A DNA stretch of 64,000 nt, taken from contig CAJUSY010000023.1 in assembly GCA_910589545.1 (NCBI GenBank), forward strand, positions 150,855 through 214,854, read 5' to 3'. The stretch is from Peptoniphilaceae bacterium. Lineage in GTDB: Bacteria; Bacillota; Clostridia; Tissierellales; Peptoniphilaceae. Positions 26,502 through 35,631 of this stretch are shown piece after piece (within the stretch, counting starts at the first letter, position 1; each line of letters starts with the position of its first letter). The notes below the pieces were generated by a model. The model was not told the DNA's origin. It worked only from the letters and a program-made list of their open reading frames with translations, and searched no databases. Position numbers and translations under genes: made by a program.

Positions 26502-26673
26502 AGTTATCCTTGTGCTAAGAATATCATACGGAAAAAATTGTTTTGATTTCAAATTGAATAGCTCCGTCTAAAAATCGGACTGTCCGAGCTTTAGCGAGGC
26601 TTGCGATTTTAGGAGCTAAAAATTATGAAATCACCAATTTTTGTAGTCAGATATTCGTGCATAAGGATAAGCT
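26502..26673. repeat. Palindromic element, copy E, downstream of secA
   Basis: The outer arms are TTATCCTTGTGC and, on the other strand, TTATCCTTATGC. Inner arms TAGCTCC/GGAGCTA and AAAATCG/CGATTTT are perfect and differ from every other copy. It fills most of the 434-bp gap 26335-26768. The rest (26391-26501) contains only diffuse AT-rich sequence with a second partial TTATC motif. Confidence 0.75.
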
Positions 26674-26768
26674 AATTCGCATTACCTTAGCTATAAATGT
26701 TTGATGTTTAATATTCACAAACAAACATTTCACCCTGGCTAATTTACTTCGCCCTTATCCACTATTTA

Positions 26769-29498
26769 TTATCTGTTTTTACCACAACAGTTTTTGTATT
26801 TTTTACCACTTCCGCATGGACATGGATCGTTTCTACCGATTTTCTTACCTTTAACTACTGGTTTGTTAATTTCTTCTTCTCCACCTGTTGCAGAAGTTTC
26901 GTGAGCTACTTGTTTTCTTTCGATTTCTTCAACTGGTTGAACGTTGAACATTCCTCTAACTGTGTCTTCTTTGATAGAGTGGTTCATATCTTCAAACATT
27001 TCGAAACCTTCGTTGTTGTAAGCTCTTACTGGATCTTGTTGACCGAACGCTCTTAGACCGATACCTTGACGCAATTGATCCATCGCGTCAATGTGATCCA
27101 TCCATTTTCTATCTACAACCATAAGAAGAATTACACGTTCGATTTCTCTGAATTTTTCTTTGCCGATGGCTTCTTCTTTTTCTCCATAAACTTCCAATGC
27201 TTTTTGTGTTACATAATCTGTGAAAGTTTTCTTGTTGTAGCTGTTAAGTCTTGTCAAATCCAATGTTCCTTCTGGAATGAATGTGTTAAGATATGTCATC
27301 AAAGCTTCCATTTCCCAATGTTCTGTGTTTTGGTCTTGGCAATATGTGTCAATTGCATTTGCAATTATATCCTTAATCATAGCAACGATAGATTCGTGCA
27401 TGTCTTCTCCGTCAAGTACTTTATCTCTTTCAGCATAAATTACTTTACGTTGTGCATTCATAACGTCGTCGTATTTCAATACGTTCTTTCTGATACCGAA
27501 GTTATTAGATTCAACTTTTGTTTGCGCTCTTTCGATTGCTTTAGTGATTGTTCTGAATTCCATTGGTTCATCTTCTGGGAACTTGCCAGATTCAGCGTAT
27601 TTTTGGATAGTTTCGCCACCGAACAATCTCATTAAGTTGTCTCCTAATGATACGAAGAATCTTGATCTACCAGGGTCACCTTGACGGCCAGAACGACCAC
27701 GCAATTGGTTGTCAATACGACGTGATTCGTGACGTTCAGTACCGATTATATATAATCCTCCGACTTCAAGAACTTTTTTCTTATCTTCGTCAGTCATTTT
27801 CTTGTATTTTTTGTATAATTCGTTGTACACATTTCTTGCTGCAACTAATTCTTCATCTGTACTTGGCAAGAATGAATCCAAACTTTCGATTACGTATTCG
27901 CCGTAACCTTGTTTTTTCATTTCGTGTTTTGCTAAGAAATCTGGGTTACCACCTAAAAGAATGTCGGTACCACGACCTGCCATGTTTGTTGCGATAGTAA
28001 CTTTGTCAAACATACCTGCTTGTGCTACGATTTCTGCTTCACGTTCGTGTTGCTTAGCGTTCAATACGTCGTGTTTGATTCCGTTTTTCTTCAATAATTT
28101 GGACAATTTTTCTGAAACTTCAATTGAAATTGTACCAACTAGAATTGGTTGTCCAGTCTTATGAATTTCTTTTATTTCTTCAACGATTGCATTGAACTTC
28201 GCATTTTCGTTAATGTAAACTCTGTCTTGTTCGTCAACTCTGGCTATTGGTTTGTTAGTAGGGATTTCAACAACGTCCATCTTGTAGATTTCATTGAATT
28301 CTGCTTCTTCAGTCTTAGCAGTACCAGTCATACCACTTAATTTGTTGTACATTCTGAAGTAGTTTTGGAATGTAACTGTTGCCAAAGTTTTAGATTCGCT
28401 CTTAACTTCTACATTTTCTTTTGCTTCAATAGCTTGGTGAAGACCATCAGAATATCTTCTACCTTCCATGATACGACCAGTAAATTCATCAACGATAAGG
28501 ATTTCGTCATCTTTTACAACGTAATCAATGTCGCGTTTCATCGTATTGTTAGCTTTCAAAGCTTGGTTAATGTGGTGAGCTAATTCCATGTTATTAGGAT
28601 CAGACAAGTTTTCTACTCCGAAATATTCTTCGGCTTTTTTAGTACCAATTTCTGTAAGACTGGCAGTCTTTCTCTTTTCGTCAACCAAGAAATCAACAGT
28701 TTCATCCTTGAATTCACGATCGAAAATATCTGGCTTGTCTTCTTCTGGATCCATAATACGTCCAGTCAAACCATTAGCAAACATGTTTGCTCTTGTGTAC
28801 ATATCTGTAGATTCGTCGCCTTGACCAGAAATAATAAGTGGAGTTCTAGCTTCATCTATTAAAATGGAGTCAACTTCGTCCACGATTGCAAAGTTAAGTC
28901 CTCTTTGAACCTTGTCTTTTTTGTAAATAACCATGTTGTCACGCAAATAATCGAAACCGTATTGGTTGTTAGTTCCGTAAGTAATGTCACAAGCGTAGTT
29001 TTCACGTCTTTCATCATTATCCAAACCATAAACGATAACGCCTACAGTTAAGCCCAAAAATTCGTGAACCTTTCCCATCCATTCCTTATCTCTCTTTGCA
29101 AGATAATCATTGACAGTAACCACGTGAACGCCCTTTCCAGAAAGTGCATTCAAATATGCAGGCAAAGTTGCAACCAAAGTTTTACCTTCACCAGTTTTCA
29201 TTTCTGCAATTCTACCTTGGTGTAGAACAACCCCACCGATTAATTGCACACGATATTGTTTCATACCCAAAACTCTGTAGCTGGCTTCTCTAACTACAGC
29301 AAATGCTTCTGGTAAAATATCGTCCAAAGTTTCTCCGTTTTTTAATCTTTCCTTGAATTCAACAGTTTTATGCTTTAATTCATCATCTGATAATTGTTGC
29401 ATAGACTTATCATATGATTCAATTTTTTTAATAATTGGTTCTATCTTTTTTAGCTCTTTTTTGTTAGCTGAGCCAAAAATAGATTCAAATACTCCCAT
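26769..29498 (-). CDS. secA: Protein translocase ATPase SecA
   Basis: 909-residue motor that drives secretory proteins through SecYEG. Walker A is MKTGEGKTLVATLP, the DEAD-like box is VDEVDSILIDEARTPL, and ATNMAGRGTDI and RGRSGRQGDPG are helicase motifs. The C-terminal zinc motif NDPCPCGSGKKYKNCC (SEC-C) binds SecB-like partners or ribosomes. AAGGAG precedes the ATG. Length is normal. It provides the export route for the many signal-peptide proteins in this window. Confidence 0.98.
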   Translation of the reverse strand: MGVFESIFGSANKKELKKIEPIIKKIESYDKSMQQLSDDELKHKTVEFKERLKNGETLDDILPEAFAVVREASYRVLGMKQYRVQLIGGVVLHQGRIAEMKTGEGKTLVATLPAYLNALSGKGVHVVTVNDYLAKRDKEWMGKVHEFLGLTVGVIVYGLDNDERRENYACDITYGTNNQYGFDYLRDNMVIYKKDKVQRGLNFAIVDEVDSILIDEARTPLIISGQGDESTDMYTRANMFANGLTGRIMDPEEDKPDIFDREFKDETVDFLVDEKRKTASLTEIGTKKAEEYFGVENLSDPNNMELAHHINQALKANNTMKRDIDYVVKDDEILIVDEFTGRIMEGRRYSDGLHQAIEAKENVEVKSESKTLATVTFQNYFRMYNKLSGMTGTAKTEEAEFNEIYKMDVVEIPTNKPIARVDEQDRVYINENAKFNAIVEEIKEIHKTGQPILVGTISIEVSEKLSKLLKKNGIKHDVLNAKQHEREAEIVAQAGMFDKVTIATNMAGRGTDILLGGNPDFLAKHEMKKQGYGEYVIESLDSFLPSTDEELVAARNVYNELYKKYKKMTDEDKKKVLEVGGLYIIGTERHESRRIDNQLRGRSGRQGDPGRSRFFVSLGDNLMRLFGGETIQKYAESGKFPEDEPMEFRTITKAIERAQTKVESNNFGIRKNVLKYDDVMNAQRKVIYAERDKVLDGEDMHESIVAMIKDIIANAIDTYCQDQNTEHWEMEALMTYLNTFIPEGTLDLTRLNSYNKKTFTDYVTQKALEVYGEKEEAIGKEKFREIERVILLMVVDRKWMDHIDAMDQLRQGIGLRAFGQQDPVRAYNNEGFEMFEDMNHSIKEDTVRGMFNVQPVEEIERKQVAHETSATGGEEEINKPVVKGKKIGRNDPCPCGSGKKYKNCCGKNR

Positions 29499-29659
29499 AT
29501 AAATCTCCTTACTTTAATATCTATAAATACTACCTTTTATTTTAACATGTAAACATATCATTTACAACAAAAACATTAACATTTAAAGGAAAGCACTTAT
29601 AAAATTTTCGATTGAATTACGTTTGATATGAATTTTGTTGAAATGAATAAAAGTTTTGA

Positions 29660-29745
29660 AGTTATTTGAAAATTTTCTAGGAGAGATTCTGTAGTCCATT
29701 TGTTCGTGCATTATGGTTTTCCAATTTCTATTTTTTAAGGATTTT
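29660..29745. repeat. Degenerate right half of a palindromic element
   Basis: TGTAGTCCATTTGTTCGTGCA followed by TTATGGTTTTCC resembles the right arm of the dispersed family, but no matching left arm is present. Otherwise the 349-bp gap 29499-29847 shows only AT-rich promoter-like DNA. Confidence 0.45.
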
Positions 29746-29847
29746 AAAAAGTTCTTATGATTAGATAAGATATGCTATTTGTATTGCTATTGTGCGTACA
29801 ATTTTATATTATAAGATTATAAAAATATAGGAAAGGTGGTGCTTTAT

Positions 29848-30156
29848 ATGGCAGCAAAATCAGCAAATCTTTATGCGCGTATTGAGCCAGAGGTAAAAGA
29901 AAAGGCAGAAAACATTTTATCAACACTTGGTATTCCTGCATCCAGTGCTATTAATATGTTTTATAAACAGATAATTCTTCAGAGAGGACTTCCTTTTGAA
30001 GTGAAACATCCATCTTCTCATCCTGTAGATATGTCCTTTTTATCAGAAACAGAACTGAACGAAGAGCTTGAGAAAGGATATGCGGATATCAAAGCAGGAA
30101 GAACAAGAGAAGCAAACGAAGTTTTTGCAGACATCCGTAAGAATTATAACCTATGA
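29848..30156 (+). CDS. RelB/DinJ-type antitoxin
   Basis: 102 residues. The N-terminus (MAAKSANLYARIEPEVKEKAENIL, identified by the short core ARIEPEVKEKAE) and GIPASSAINMFYKQI form the ribbon-helix-helix DNA-binding dimer of RelB/DinJ. The C-terminal tail would wrap a RelE/YafQ toxin. Start 29848 has AAAGGTGG upstream; the frame could begin at a GTG inside that site. Its stop overlaps (ATGA) a short frame that looks like the start of a toxin gene, now broken. Confidence 0.85.
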   Translation: MAAKSANLYARIEPEVKEKAENILSTLGIPASSAINMFYKQIILQRGLPFEVKHPSSHPVDMSFLSETELNEELEKGYADIKAGRTREANEVFADIRKNYNL

Positions 30157-30236
30157 TTTATATAATAAAGATTACTTACCAATCATGTCGTGATATTGAT
30201 GTTCAACTTAACAAATACACGAAATACGAAAAGTAA
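30153..30236 (+). pseudogene. Remnant of a YafQ/RelE-type toxin
   Basis: A 27-codon frame overlaps the antitoxin stop by the usual ATGA and begins MIYIIKITYQ, like YafQ toxins, but stops at TAA 30234. A further in-frame fragment after it ends KIIQLIKKG. Toxins of this family have about 90 residues, so the catalytic part is missing. Confidence 0.45.
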
Positions 30237-30285
30237 TGCAAATCGCAAAATGCGTGGTTGATGAAAAGATTATACAACTAATCAA

Positions 30286-30319
30286 AAAAGGCTAAGAGCA
30301 TCTCTGCTCTTAGCCTTTT
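30286..30319. terminator. Bidirectional terminator between antitoxin and transaldolase-like gene
   Basis: A perfect 15-bp stem, AAAAGGCTAAGAGCA / TGCTCTTAGCCTTTT, has loop TCTC. T-runs follow on both strands, suiting the convergent genes. Confidence 0.85.
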
Positions 30320-30398
30320 AACTTGCCACCTAAAGACTGTCTAATTTAGTTTTCTAAAATTCCTAATTCAACAATCCTTTTGTGAGCTCTTGTATTTA

Positions 30399-31109
30399 TT
30401 AAAGAATTGAAAATCCTAATTCTTTTGAATCTTTGCAGAATGTCTTCACTGTATCTAGTGAGTATTCGTTTAAGTCTTTTCCCATCAATGAAAGTTTCTT
30501 GATGATTGCAGGAGTGCATGTGATGATGTCTACTCCCAATTCATTTGCTTGGTAAATATTGAACACTTCTCTTGGAGATGCCCACAACAATTCGCAACCC
30601 TTTTTAGTTTTGCAAATTTCCAATGATTCTTTCATGATTGGCATTGGATCAACTCCTGTGTCTGCAATTCTTCCAGCAAATACCGAAACAATGCTAGGCA
30701 CTCCTTCTGTCAAGTTGTCCACAACTTCTCTTACTTGATCGACTGTGAAGATTGCTGTCACGTTAAGTTTAATTCCTTTTGAGCTAAGTTTTTTCAATAA
30801 TGGAGCAGTTGATGTTCCATTACTTGTAGTCACAGGAATTTTGACGTAAACATTGTCTCCTAATGATGAGATTTTGTCTGCTTCTTTTTCCATAGTTTCC
30901 AAATCATCTGCAAATACTTCAAATGATACTGGATATTCTGTGATTTCTTCTAAAACTTTCTTGGCAAATTCAACGTAATCTGTGATTCCAGCTTTTTTCA
31001 TCAAAGATGGATTAGTTGTAAATCCAGTTACTTTTTTTGATTCCAATGATTCTAACATATCTTCTAAGACTGCACCGTCTGAATAAATTTTTGTATTAAT
31101 TTTCTCCAT
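30399..31109 (-). CDS. Transaldolase / fructose-6-phosphate aldolase-like protein
   Basis: 236 residues of the short TalB/FSA class of TIM-barrel aldolases. The Schiff-base Lys is in VYVKIPVT. Other family motifs are GFTTNPSLM near the N-terminus, LNVTAIFTVDQ, FAGRIADTGVDP and CELLWASPREV. It is the last gene of the PTS operon, 28 bases after the IIC gene, so it probably acts on the imported sugar's phosphate or in the pentose-phosphate interface. The exact substrate is uncertain. Confidence 0.85.
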   Translation of the reverse strand: MEKINTKIYSDGAVLEDMLESLESKKVTGFTTNPSLMKKAGITDYVEFAKKVLEEITEYPVSFEVFADDLETMEKEADKISSLGDNVYVKIPVTTSNGTSTAPLLKKLSSKGIKLNVTAIFTVDQVREVVDNLTEGVPSIVSVFAGRIADTGVDPMPIMKESLEICKTKKGCELLWASPREVFNIYQANELGVDIITCTPAIIKKLSLMGKDLNEYSLDTVKTFCKDSKELGFSIL

Positions 31110-31136
31110 TTCAACCTCTTTCTTGTGTAGTTCAAA

Positions 31137-32495
31137 TTATTGTTCGTTGTTAATCGCAGTATCTTTCTTAGTGATAATTGAAGGAGCTATTAATGCTACT
31201 AATAAAACTGCGATAATGATGTAAACTCCAACATTACCCATAGCATTTCCGATTTTTCCTAATAAGATTCCCAAAACTCCGAAGTCAAAATCTCCGAATG
31301 TTGTATTGTTAAATCCTAATTGTCCCAAAACTGGAAGCAAGAATGCTGGTAAGAATGCTAGGAATAATCCGTTGATGAATGAACCAACCATAGCTCCTCT
31401 TCTACCACCTGTTGCGTTACCGTAAATACCAGCTGTTGCACCACAGAAGAAGTGAGGAACAAGTCCAGGGATAATCAATACTCCACCGATAGCTCCCAAG
31501 ATGAACATTCCGATCAATCCACCTACGAAACTACAAGCAAATCCCAATATAACTGCTGTTGGCGCGTATGGGAAGAATACTGCACAGTCAACTGCAGGAA
31601 CAGAGTTAGGAATAAGTTTTGTAGCGATTCCTTCGAATGCAGGAATTAAATCTGCCAAAATCATTCTAACACCGGCATATACGATTGCTACACCAACTGC
31701 GAAGTTTAATGCAGAGATGATTGCAAACAAATATGGGTTTTGTCCGTTAGACATTTTGCCAACAAAGTCAGGACCAGCTTTGATGCTTGCGATTAGATAG
31801 AACACAATCATTGTCAACGCTGTTGAAATTGTAGTATTTCTCAAGAAACCCCATTTTTCTGGAATTTCGATATCTTCTGTTGATTTGGAATCTTTTCCAA
31901 CTAATGAACCGATAAACGCCGACAGATAATATCCCAATGATCCGAAGTGACCAAGTGCGATTTCGTCTCCGTCAGTAGCTTTCAAAGTGTATTTTTGTCC
32001 GATTGCTGGAGAGATAGAACTCCATGCTCCCAATATAAATCCACCAGCCAACACCAAAGCCACGCCTTTAAATCCGATCGCTCCTAAAGTTGCTGATAAT
32101 AAACAAGCCATGAAGAAGCTGTGGTGACCAGTTAAGAAAATATATTTGTATCTTGTAAATCTTGCTATTAATAAGTTAAAAATAAGTCCTACTAACAAAA
32201 TTGACATTGTTTCAACGCCCAAAACTTTTTGAGCAACAGATGTGATAGCTTCATTATTAGGAACAACACCTGTTATGTTGAATCCGTGTTGAATCATTTG
32301 ACTCAATGGATCCAAGTTAGTTGTAATAACATTCGCACCTGCAGCCAACATTAAATATCCCAAGATTGGACCTAATGTACCAGTCATAACCTTGTGAGCT
32401 GGTTTTTTAAGTGCGATAAGTCCTACCATCGCAATAAGACCCATCAAAAACGCAGGTTCAGATAAAATATCCTTTAATACGTTTAAAAATCCCAT
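31137..32495 (-). CDS. PTS IIC subunit, ascorbate (UlaA/SgaT) family
   Basis: 452-residue membrane channel with 10-12 hydrophobic segments. GTLGPILGYLMLAAGANVI near the start and TGHHSFFMACLL are typical of the L-ascorbate family (SgaT/UlaA). It imports and phosphorylates a sugar or sugar acid with the IIB and IIA proteins encoded just upstream. Seventeen bases separate it from IIB. Downstream ascorbate genes ulaD/E/F are absent and a transaldolase-like gene takes their place, so the substrate may not be ascorbate. Confidence 0.9.
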   Translation of the reverse strand: MGFLNVLKDILSEPAFLMGLIAMVGLIALKKPAHKVMTGTLGPILGYLMLAAGANVITTNLDPLSQMIQHGFNITGVVPNNEAITSVAQKVLGVETMSILLVGLIFNLLIARFTRYKYIFLTGHHSFFMACLLSATLGAIGFKGVALVLAGGFILGAWSSISPAIGQKYTLKATDGDEIALGHFGSLGYYLSAFIGSLVGKDSKSTEDIEIPEKWGFLRNTTISTALTMIVFYLIASIKAGPDFVGKMSNGQNPYLFAIISALNFAVGVAIVYAGVRMILADLIPAFEGIATKLIPNSVPAVDCAVFFPYAPTAVILGFACSFVGGLIGMFILGAIGGVLIIPGLVPHFFCGATAGIYGNATGGRRGAMVGSFINGLFLAFLPAFLLPVLGQLGFNNTTFGDFDFGVLGILLGKIGNAMGNVGVYIIIAVLLVALIAPSIITKKDTAINNEQ

Positions 32496-32512
32496 AAATT
32501 CCTCCTAAATTT

Positions 32513-32791
32513 TTATTTGAATTCTTCTAATATAGGAACCAAATCTTCTTCGATTTTCTTTTTGTTAGTGTAGCTTTTTACAATGGCTACTTTTTGATCA
32601 TCTGAAAAAATCGATTTGAATTCCTTAACAGTTACGAAAAGGTCAGCGCCCTTTCCTACAGCCGCGTTAGAATCACAAGATTCAACGTTCGCTTCAATTC
32701 CCATTTCCTTGCAAATAGCTTCCACCTTCATTTTCAAAAGAAGACTACTTCCAATTCCATTACCACATACAGTAACAATATTAATCATCAT
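32513..32791 (-). CDS. PTS IIB subunit, ascorbate type
   Basis: 92 residues. VCGNGIGSSLLLKMKVE carries the phosphorylated Cys of the UlaB family. It overlaps the IIA gene by 11 bases. Two adjacent ATG codons follow GGAGGG; the second (32788) has the better spacing. It relays phosphate from IIA to the incoming sugar. Confidence 0.9.
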   Translation of the reverse strand: MMINIVTVCGNGIGSSLLLKMKVEAICKEMGIEANVESCDSNAAVGKGADLFVTVKEFKSIFSDDQKVAIVKSYTNKKKIEEDLVPILEEFK

Positions 32792-33251
32792 TTCCCTCCT
32801 CTAATTTTTTGTTAATAATATCCAACATTTCGTCCTCAGAATTTGCGTCGATAAGCTCATCTGTAATTTCATCTGAATCCAAAAGCACTGCCAATTGTTG
32901 AAGTGCTACAATGTGTGATGAAGAATCTACCGCTGCTAAGCAGAACAAAATCCTAACCCAGTTGTCCTCATCCTCTTCTTCGTTTCTAAAATTCACAGGC
33001 TCGTTTAATTTTGTCAAACTAATCGCCATTTTGTCTACATTGCCATTTGGTCGTGCGTGAGGAACAGCGATGTTAGGAGCAAGCACAATGTAAGGGCCAG
33101 CATCCTCAACACTTTTTATCATATCCTCTACATATTGTTCATTAATGTATCCATTATCCAACAAGCTTTTTGCTGATATTCTGATTGCATCTTTCCAATC
33201 ATTTGCACAATCTTCAATTCGTATTAATTCTTTTTTTATTAAATCGCTCAA
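32781..33251 (-). CDS. PTS IIA subunit, mannitol/fructose/ascorbate superfamily
   Basis: 156 residues. VPHARPNGNV contains the active-site His of the PTS_EIIA_2 family. The start codon is TTG at 33251 with AGAGGT six bases upstream; no ATG fits. It is first in the four-gene operon IIA-IIB-IIC-transaldolase. A perfect inverted repeat GGTTAACAA-N5-TTGTTAACC sits between promoter and start. Confidence 0.9.
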   Translation of the reverse strand: MSDLIKKELIRIEDCANDWKDAIRISAKSLLDNGYINEQYVEDMIKSVEDAGPYIVLAPNIAVPHARPNGNVDKMAISLTKLNEPVNFRNEEEDEDNWVRILFCLAAVDSSSHIVALQQLAVLLDSDEITDELIDANSEDEMLDIINKKLEEGNDD

Positions 33252-33278
33252 ACTATTACCTCTTTACAAAAAAATATT

Positions 33279-33301
33279 GGTTAACAAAAGTATTGTTAAC
33301 C
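33279..33301 (-). promoter_or_regulatory. Operator-like palindrome upstream of the PTS operon
   Basis: Nine-base arms GGTTAACAA / TTGTTAACC with a five-base spacer. Upstream lies TTGGCA-N17-TATATA (about 33315-33345), so a repressor bound here would act as a roadblock. No regulator gene is adjacent. Confidence 0.6.
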
Positions 33302-33358
33302 TTATTTTACCATATATTCACATTAGATTATATATGCGTTTCAAAAAAATTTGCCAAT

Positions 33359-34276
33359 TTAAAGGATTAAACTACCAATCGTAATTATCACCGGCAAAGT
33401 CACCACCGAAAATATCGTCGATAAACACAAAGCCCTTGATGGAAAATCCGTAGATTTATTAAACATTAAACAGAAAAGCACACTCACTCCTGCAATCGGA
33501 GCTGATGCCATCGCCAATGTTGCAATCTTTGCATCTGTATTCATCGGAATAATTAACAAAATCGCGATATAAATCAAAGGAAACAAAATATTTCTGATAA
33601 AAGAAACTTCCCACGCCATTTTATCCCTGTGAAAAGGCTCTGTAATACTCACGAAATTCGCACCGATAATTATCATACTAAGAGGAGTATTCATACTAGC
33701 CAAATAATAAACAGGTTTTGTCACAACATTCGGCATTTTATAAATAACCCCGAAGAAAAACAAAACAAATCCCAAAACAGACGAAATAATACAAGGATTT
33801 TTCACAACTTTGTTCCATTGAATCTTGCCATTTCCAGTCATCTCGTACAGACCAATTCCATGACTCCACAACAAAATATTGAACACCGCCAAATAAGGAA
33901 TTGCAAAAAAAGTTCCATCCGCACCAAGCAATGCTTCAATCAAAGGAATCCCCATGAAACCACAATTGCTGTAAACAGATGCGAATTTGTATGTACTTAT
34001 GTTTTCGTTCTTAGAAAATCTATCAAATTTGAACAAAAAATGAGAAATCAAAATAGATGAGCCCATCAAGACCACCGCAGCAAAGGCAGTCATAGCGAAA
34101 TTATTCAAAAGTTCAGGAGTAACAGGTCTGTTAAAAGCGTTGATAATAACACTTGATCCCACCACATACATTACAAACCCAGTCATTTCACGAATAGTTT
34201 CTCTGCTGAAAAAACCAGTTCTTGCAAAAATATATCCCATCGCCATGAACACAAACATAATCAAAATCTGCTGCAA
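33359..34276 (-). CDS. AEC (auxin efflux carrier) family transporter
   Basis: 305 residues or slightly more, with about ten membrane segments and the AEC features GFVMYVVGSSVIINAF, SVYSNCGFMGIPLIEALLG (short core NCGFMGIPL) and ASAPIAGVSVLF. It likely exports or imports an organic acid. The start is uncertain. TTG 34276 has no ribosome site, whereas AAGGAG at 34301-34306 lies nine bases before an in-frame ATT (34291) that would give an N-terminus FLVTLQQ fitting the family. The gene is downstream of repeat copy F and independent of the PTS operon. Confidence 0.85.
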   Translation of the reverse strand: MQQILIMFVFMAMGYIFARTGFFSRETIREMTGFVMYVVGSSVIINAFNRPVTPELLNNFAMTAFAAVVLMGSSILISHFLFKFDRFSKNENISTYKFASVYSNCGFMGIPLIEALLGADGTFFAIPYLAVFNILLWSHGIGLYEMTGNGKIQWNKVVKNPCIISSVLGFVLFFFGVIYKMPNVVTKPVYYLASMNTPLSMIIIGANFVSITEPFHRDKMAWEVSFIRNILFPLIYIAILLIIPMNTDAKIATLAMASAPIAGVSVLFCLMFNKSTDFPSRALCLSTIFSVVTLPVIITIGSLIL

Positions 34277-34473
34277 CGTAACTAAAAAAATAAAAATCCA
34301 CTCCTTATACTCAATTATTTTATTATACCATCATTACAAGAATTTTCTAGTAGTATTTTAGGCTGTTAATGTGGAAAATGGGTGATTGATTGTGGAAGAT
34401 AGTTTCATAAAAAAAGAAAGCAGAAAACCAATTTTATTTAGAGTTTTGTAGCTTTCTTAGCTGCAATGAAAAA

Positions 34474-34654
34474 AGCAGATTACCAGTTTTGCTAAGAATA
34501 TCATACGGAGAAAATAATCATAAAATCAAGCGATGTGAACCGTTAAAAAATTGTGCTGTTTGAGTGCGTAGCACTAGTTCACAATTTTAGGTTCGCAAGC
34601 TTAGAGTTTATTTATTTTCGTAGTCTAGATGTTCGTGCAAATTGGTTTTCTGCT
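34474..34654. repeat. Palindromic element, copy F
   Basis: The outer arms are AGCAGATTACC and, on the other strand, AGCAGAAAACC. Inner arms are TGAACC/GGTTCG and AAAATTGTG/CACAATTTT. The 605-bp gap 34277-34881 contains this copy, a related fragment at 34660-34780 (also found after copies G and H), and the terminator at 34813. Confidence 0.75.
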
Positions 34655-34812
34655 CTGTATGTTATGAATCTACCTACGACAATTTTTGTAGACAGATGAG
34701 CGATTTACGAGTTTTTGTGATTTTCTTCGTTCGTATCGATGTCTATTTTGTATGTTTCTGTCAAGTGTAAATGTCCCGTGATTTATTTTAATCAAAAAAC
34801 AGCATCACTCAT

Positions 34813-34859
34813 CAAAAAATCCATCGCATCAATCTTTAAATAAAATTTAATGCAATGGA
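34813..34859 (-). terminator. Rho-independent terminator ending the RiPP operon
   Basis: Minus-strand stem TCCATTGCAT / ATGCGATGGA (one G-U) with a 20-base loop is followed by TTTTTTG. Confidence 0.7.
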
Positions 34860-34881
34860 CTACTTTATTGTTAGTTATTTA

Positions 34882-35631
34882 TTAGAAATCTTTCTGCCTA
34901 AATTTTCGAATGGAAACATAAATTATTAAACTTATACATACTGCGAATACTCCCAATTGAATCATTATAGTTTCTGGATTTATGATATTATCTGATTTTA
35001 AATTAAAATATCCTATGATAAACTTGTCTATTGTCTTTGCTCTGATTAATAGCGATGTAACAACATATAATCCCATTGAACTTAATGTTGCGACTATCGC
35101 TCCTTTATCAATGGAAACTAACATCGCAAAGATTACCAAAAAATAAACTTCTAAAAACCCAAACAATATCTGAACTAAAATCTCGAAGTTATCTGTAGTA
35201 AACAAATTTCCACTTACAGCATAATTGGTCCCCTTCACAAAAATTAAATAAGCTAAAACATTGAATGCTATATTCGTGATGAAATAAAAAAGAGTCATGC
35301 AAATCATAGATATAAATTTCCCGCAGATAAGCTTTTTTCTATCTGCTACAGGAGCTACTTCCAGAATGATTTGACCTTTTTGAATTTCATCTCCTAATAT
35401 TTTTGATCCAGAATACATTAAAATTATCATTGGAACTCCCAGTATGAAATACAATTGCCATATTGAAAACACGTATCTGCATATATCAAATTGACCTTTA
35501 AACGCCACAAAACTCCATCCAAATTTAACACCAGCTCCATATAATATGGAAACAAGATTCAATAATAAAATCAACAAGAAAGCCTTGCTCTTTTTAAGCT
35601 TGAATAATTCTGCTTTAACTATTTTTTTCAT
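34882..35631 (-). CDS. ABC-2 type permease, putative RiPP immunity or export subunit
   Basis: 249 residues with six hydrophobic segments, of the lantibiotic-immunity/bacitracin-resistance permease type (starts MKKIVKAELFKLKKSKAF; ILMYSGSKILGDEIQKGQI). Start 35631 has GAGGTG four bases upstream. It overlaps the ATPase gene by 17 bases. It forms a two-gene transporter with 35615-36499. As the last genes of a bacteriocin-like operon, such pairs usually protect the producer. Confidence 0.85.
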   Translation of the reverse strand: MKKIVKAELFKLKKSKAFLLILLLNLVSILYGAGVKFGWSFVAFKGQFDICRYVFSIWQLYFILGVPMIILMYSGSKILGDEIQKGQIILEVAPVADRKKLICGKFISMICMTLFYFITNIAFNVLAYLIFVKGTNYAVSGNLFTTDNFEILVQILFGFLEVYFLVIFAMLVSIDKGAIVATLSSMGLYVVTSLLIRAKTIDKFIIGYFNLKSDNIINPETIMIQLGVFAVCISLIIYVSIRKFRQKDF

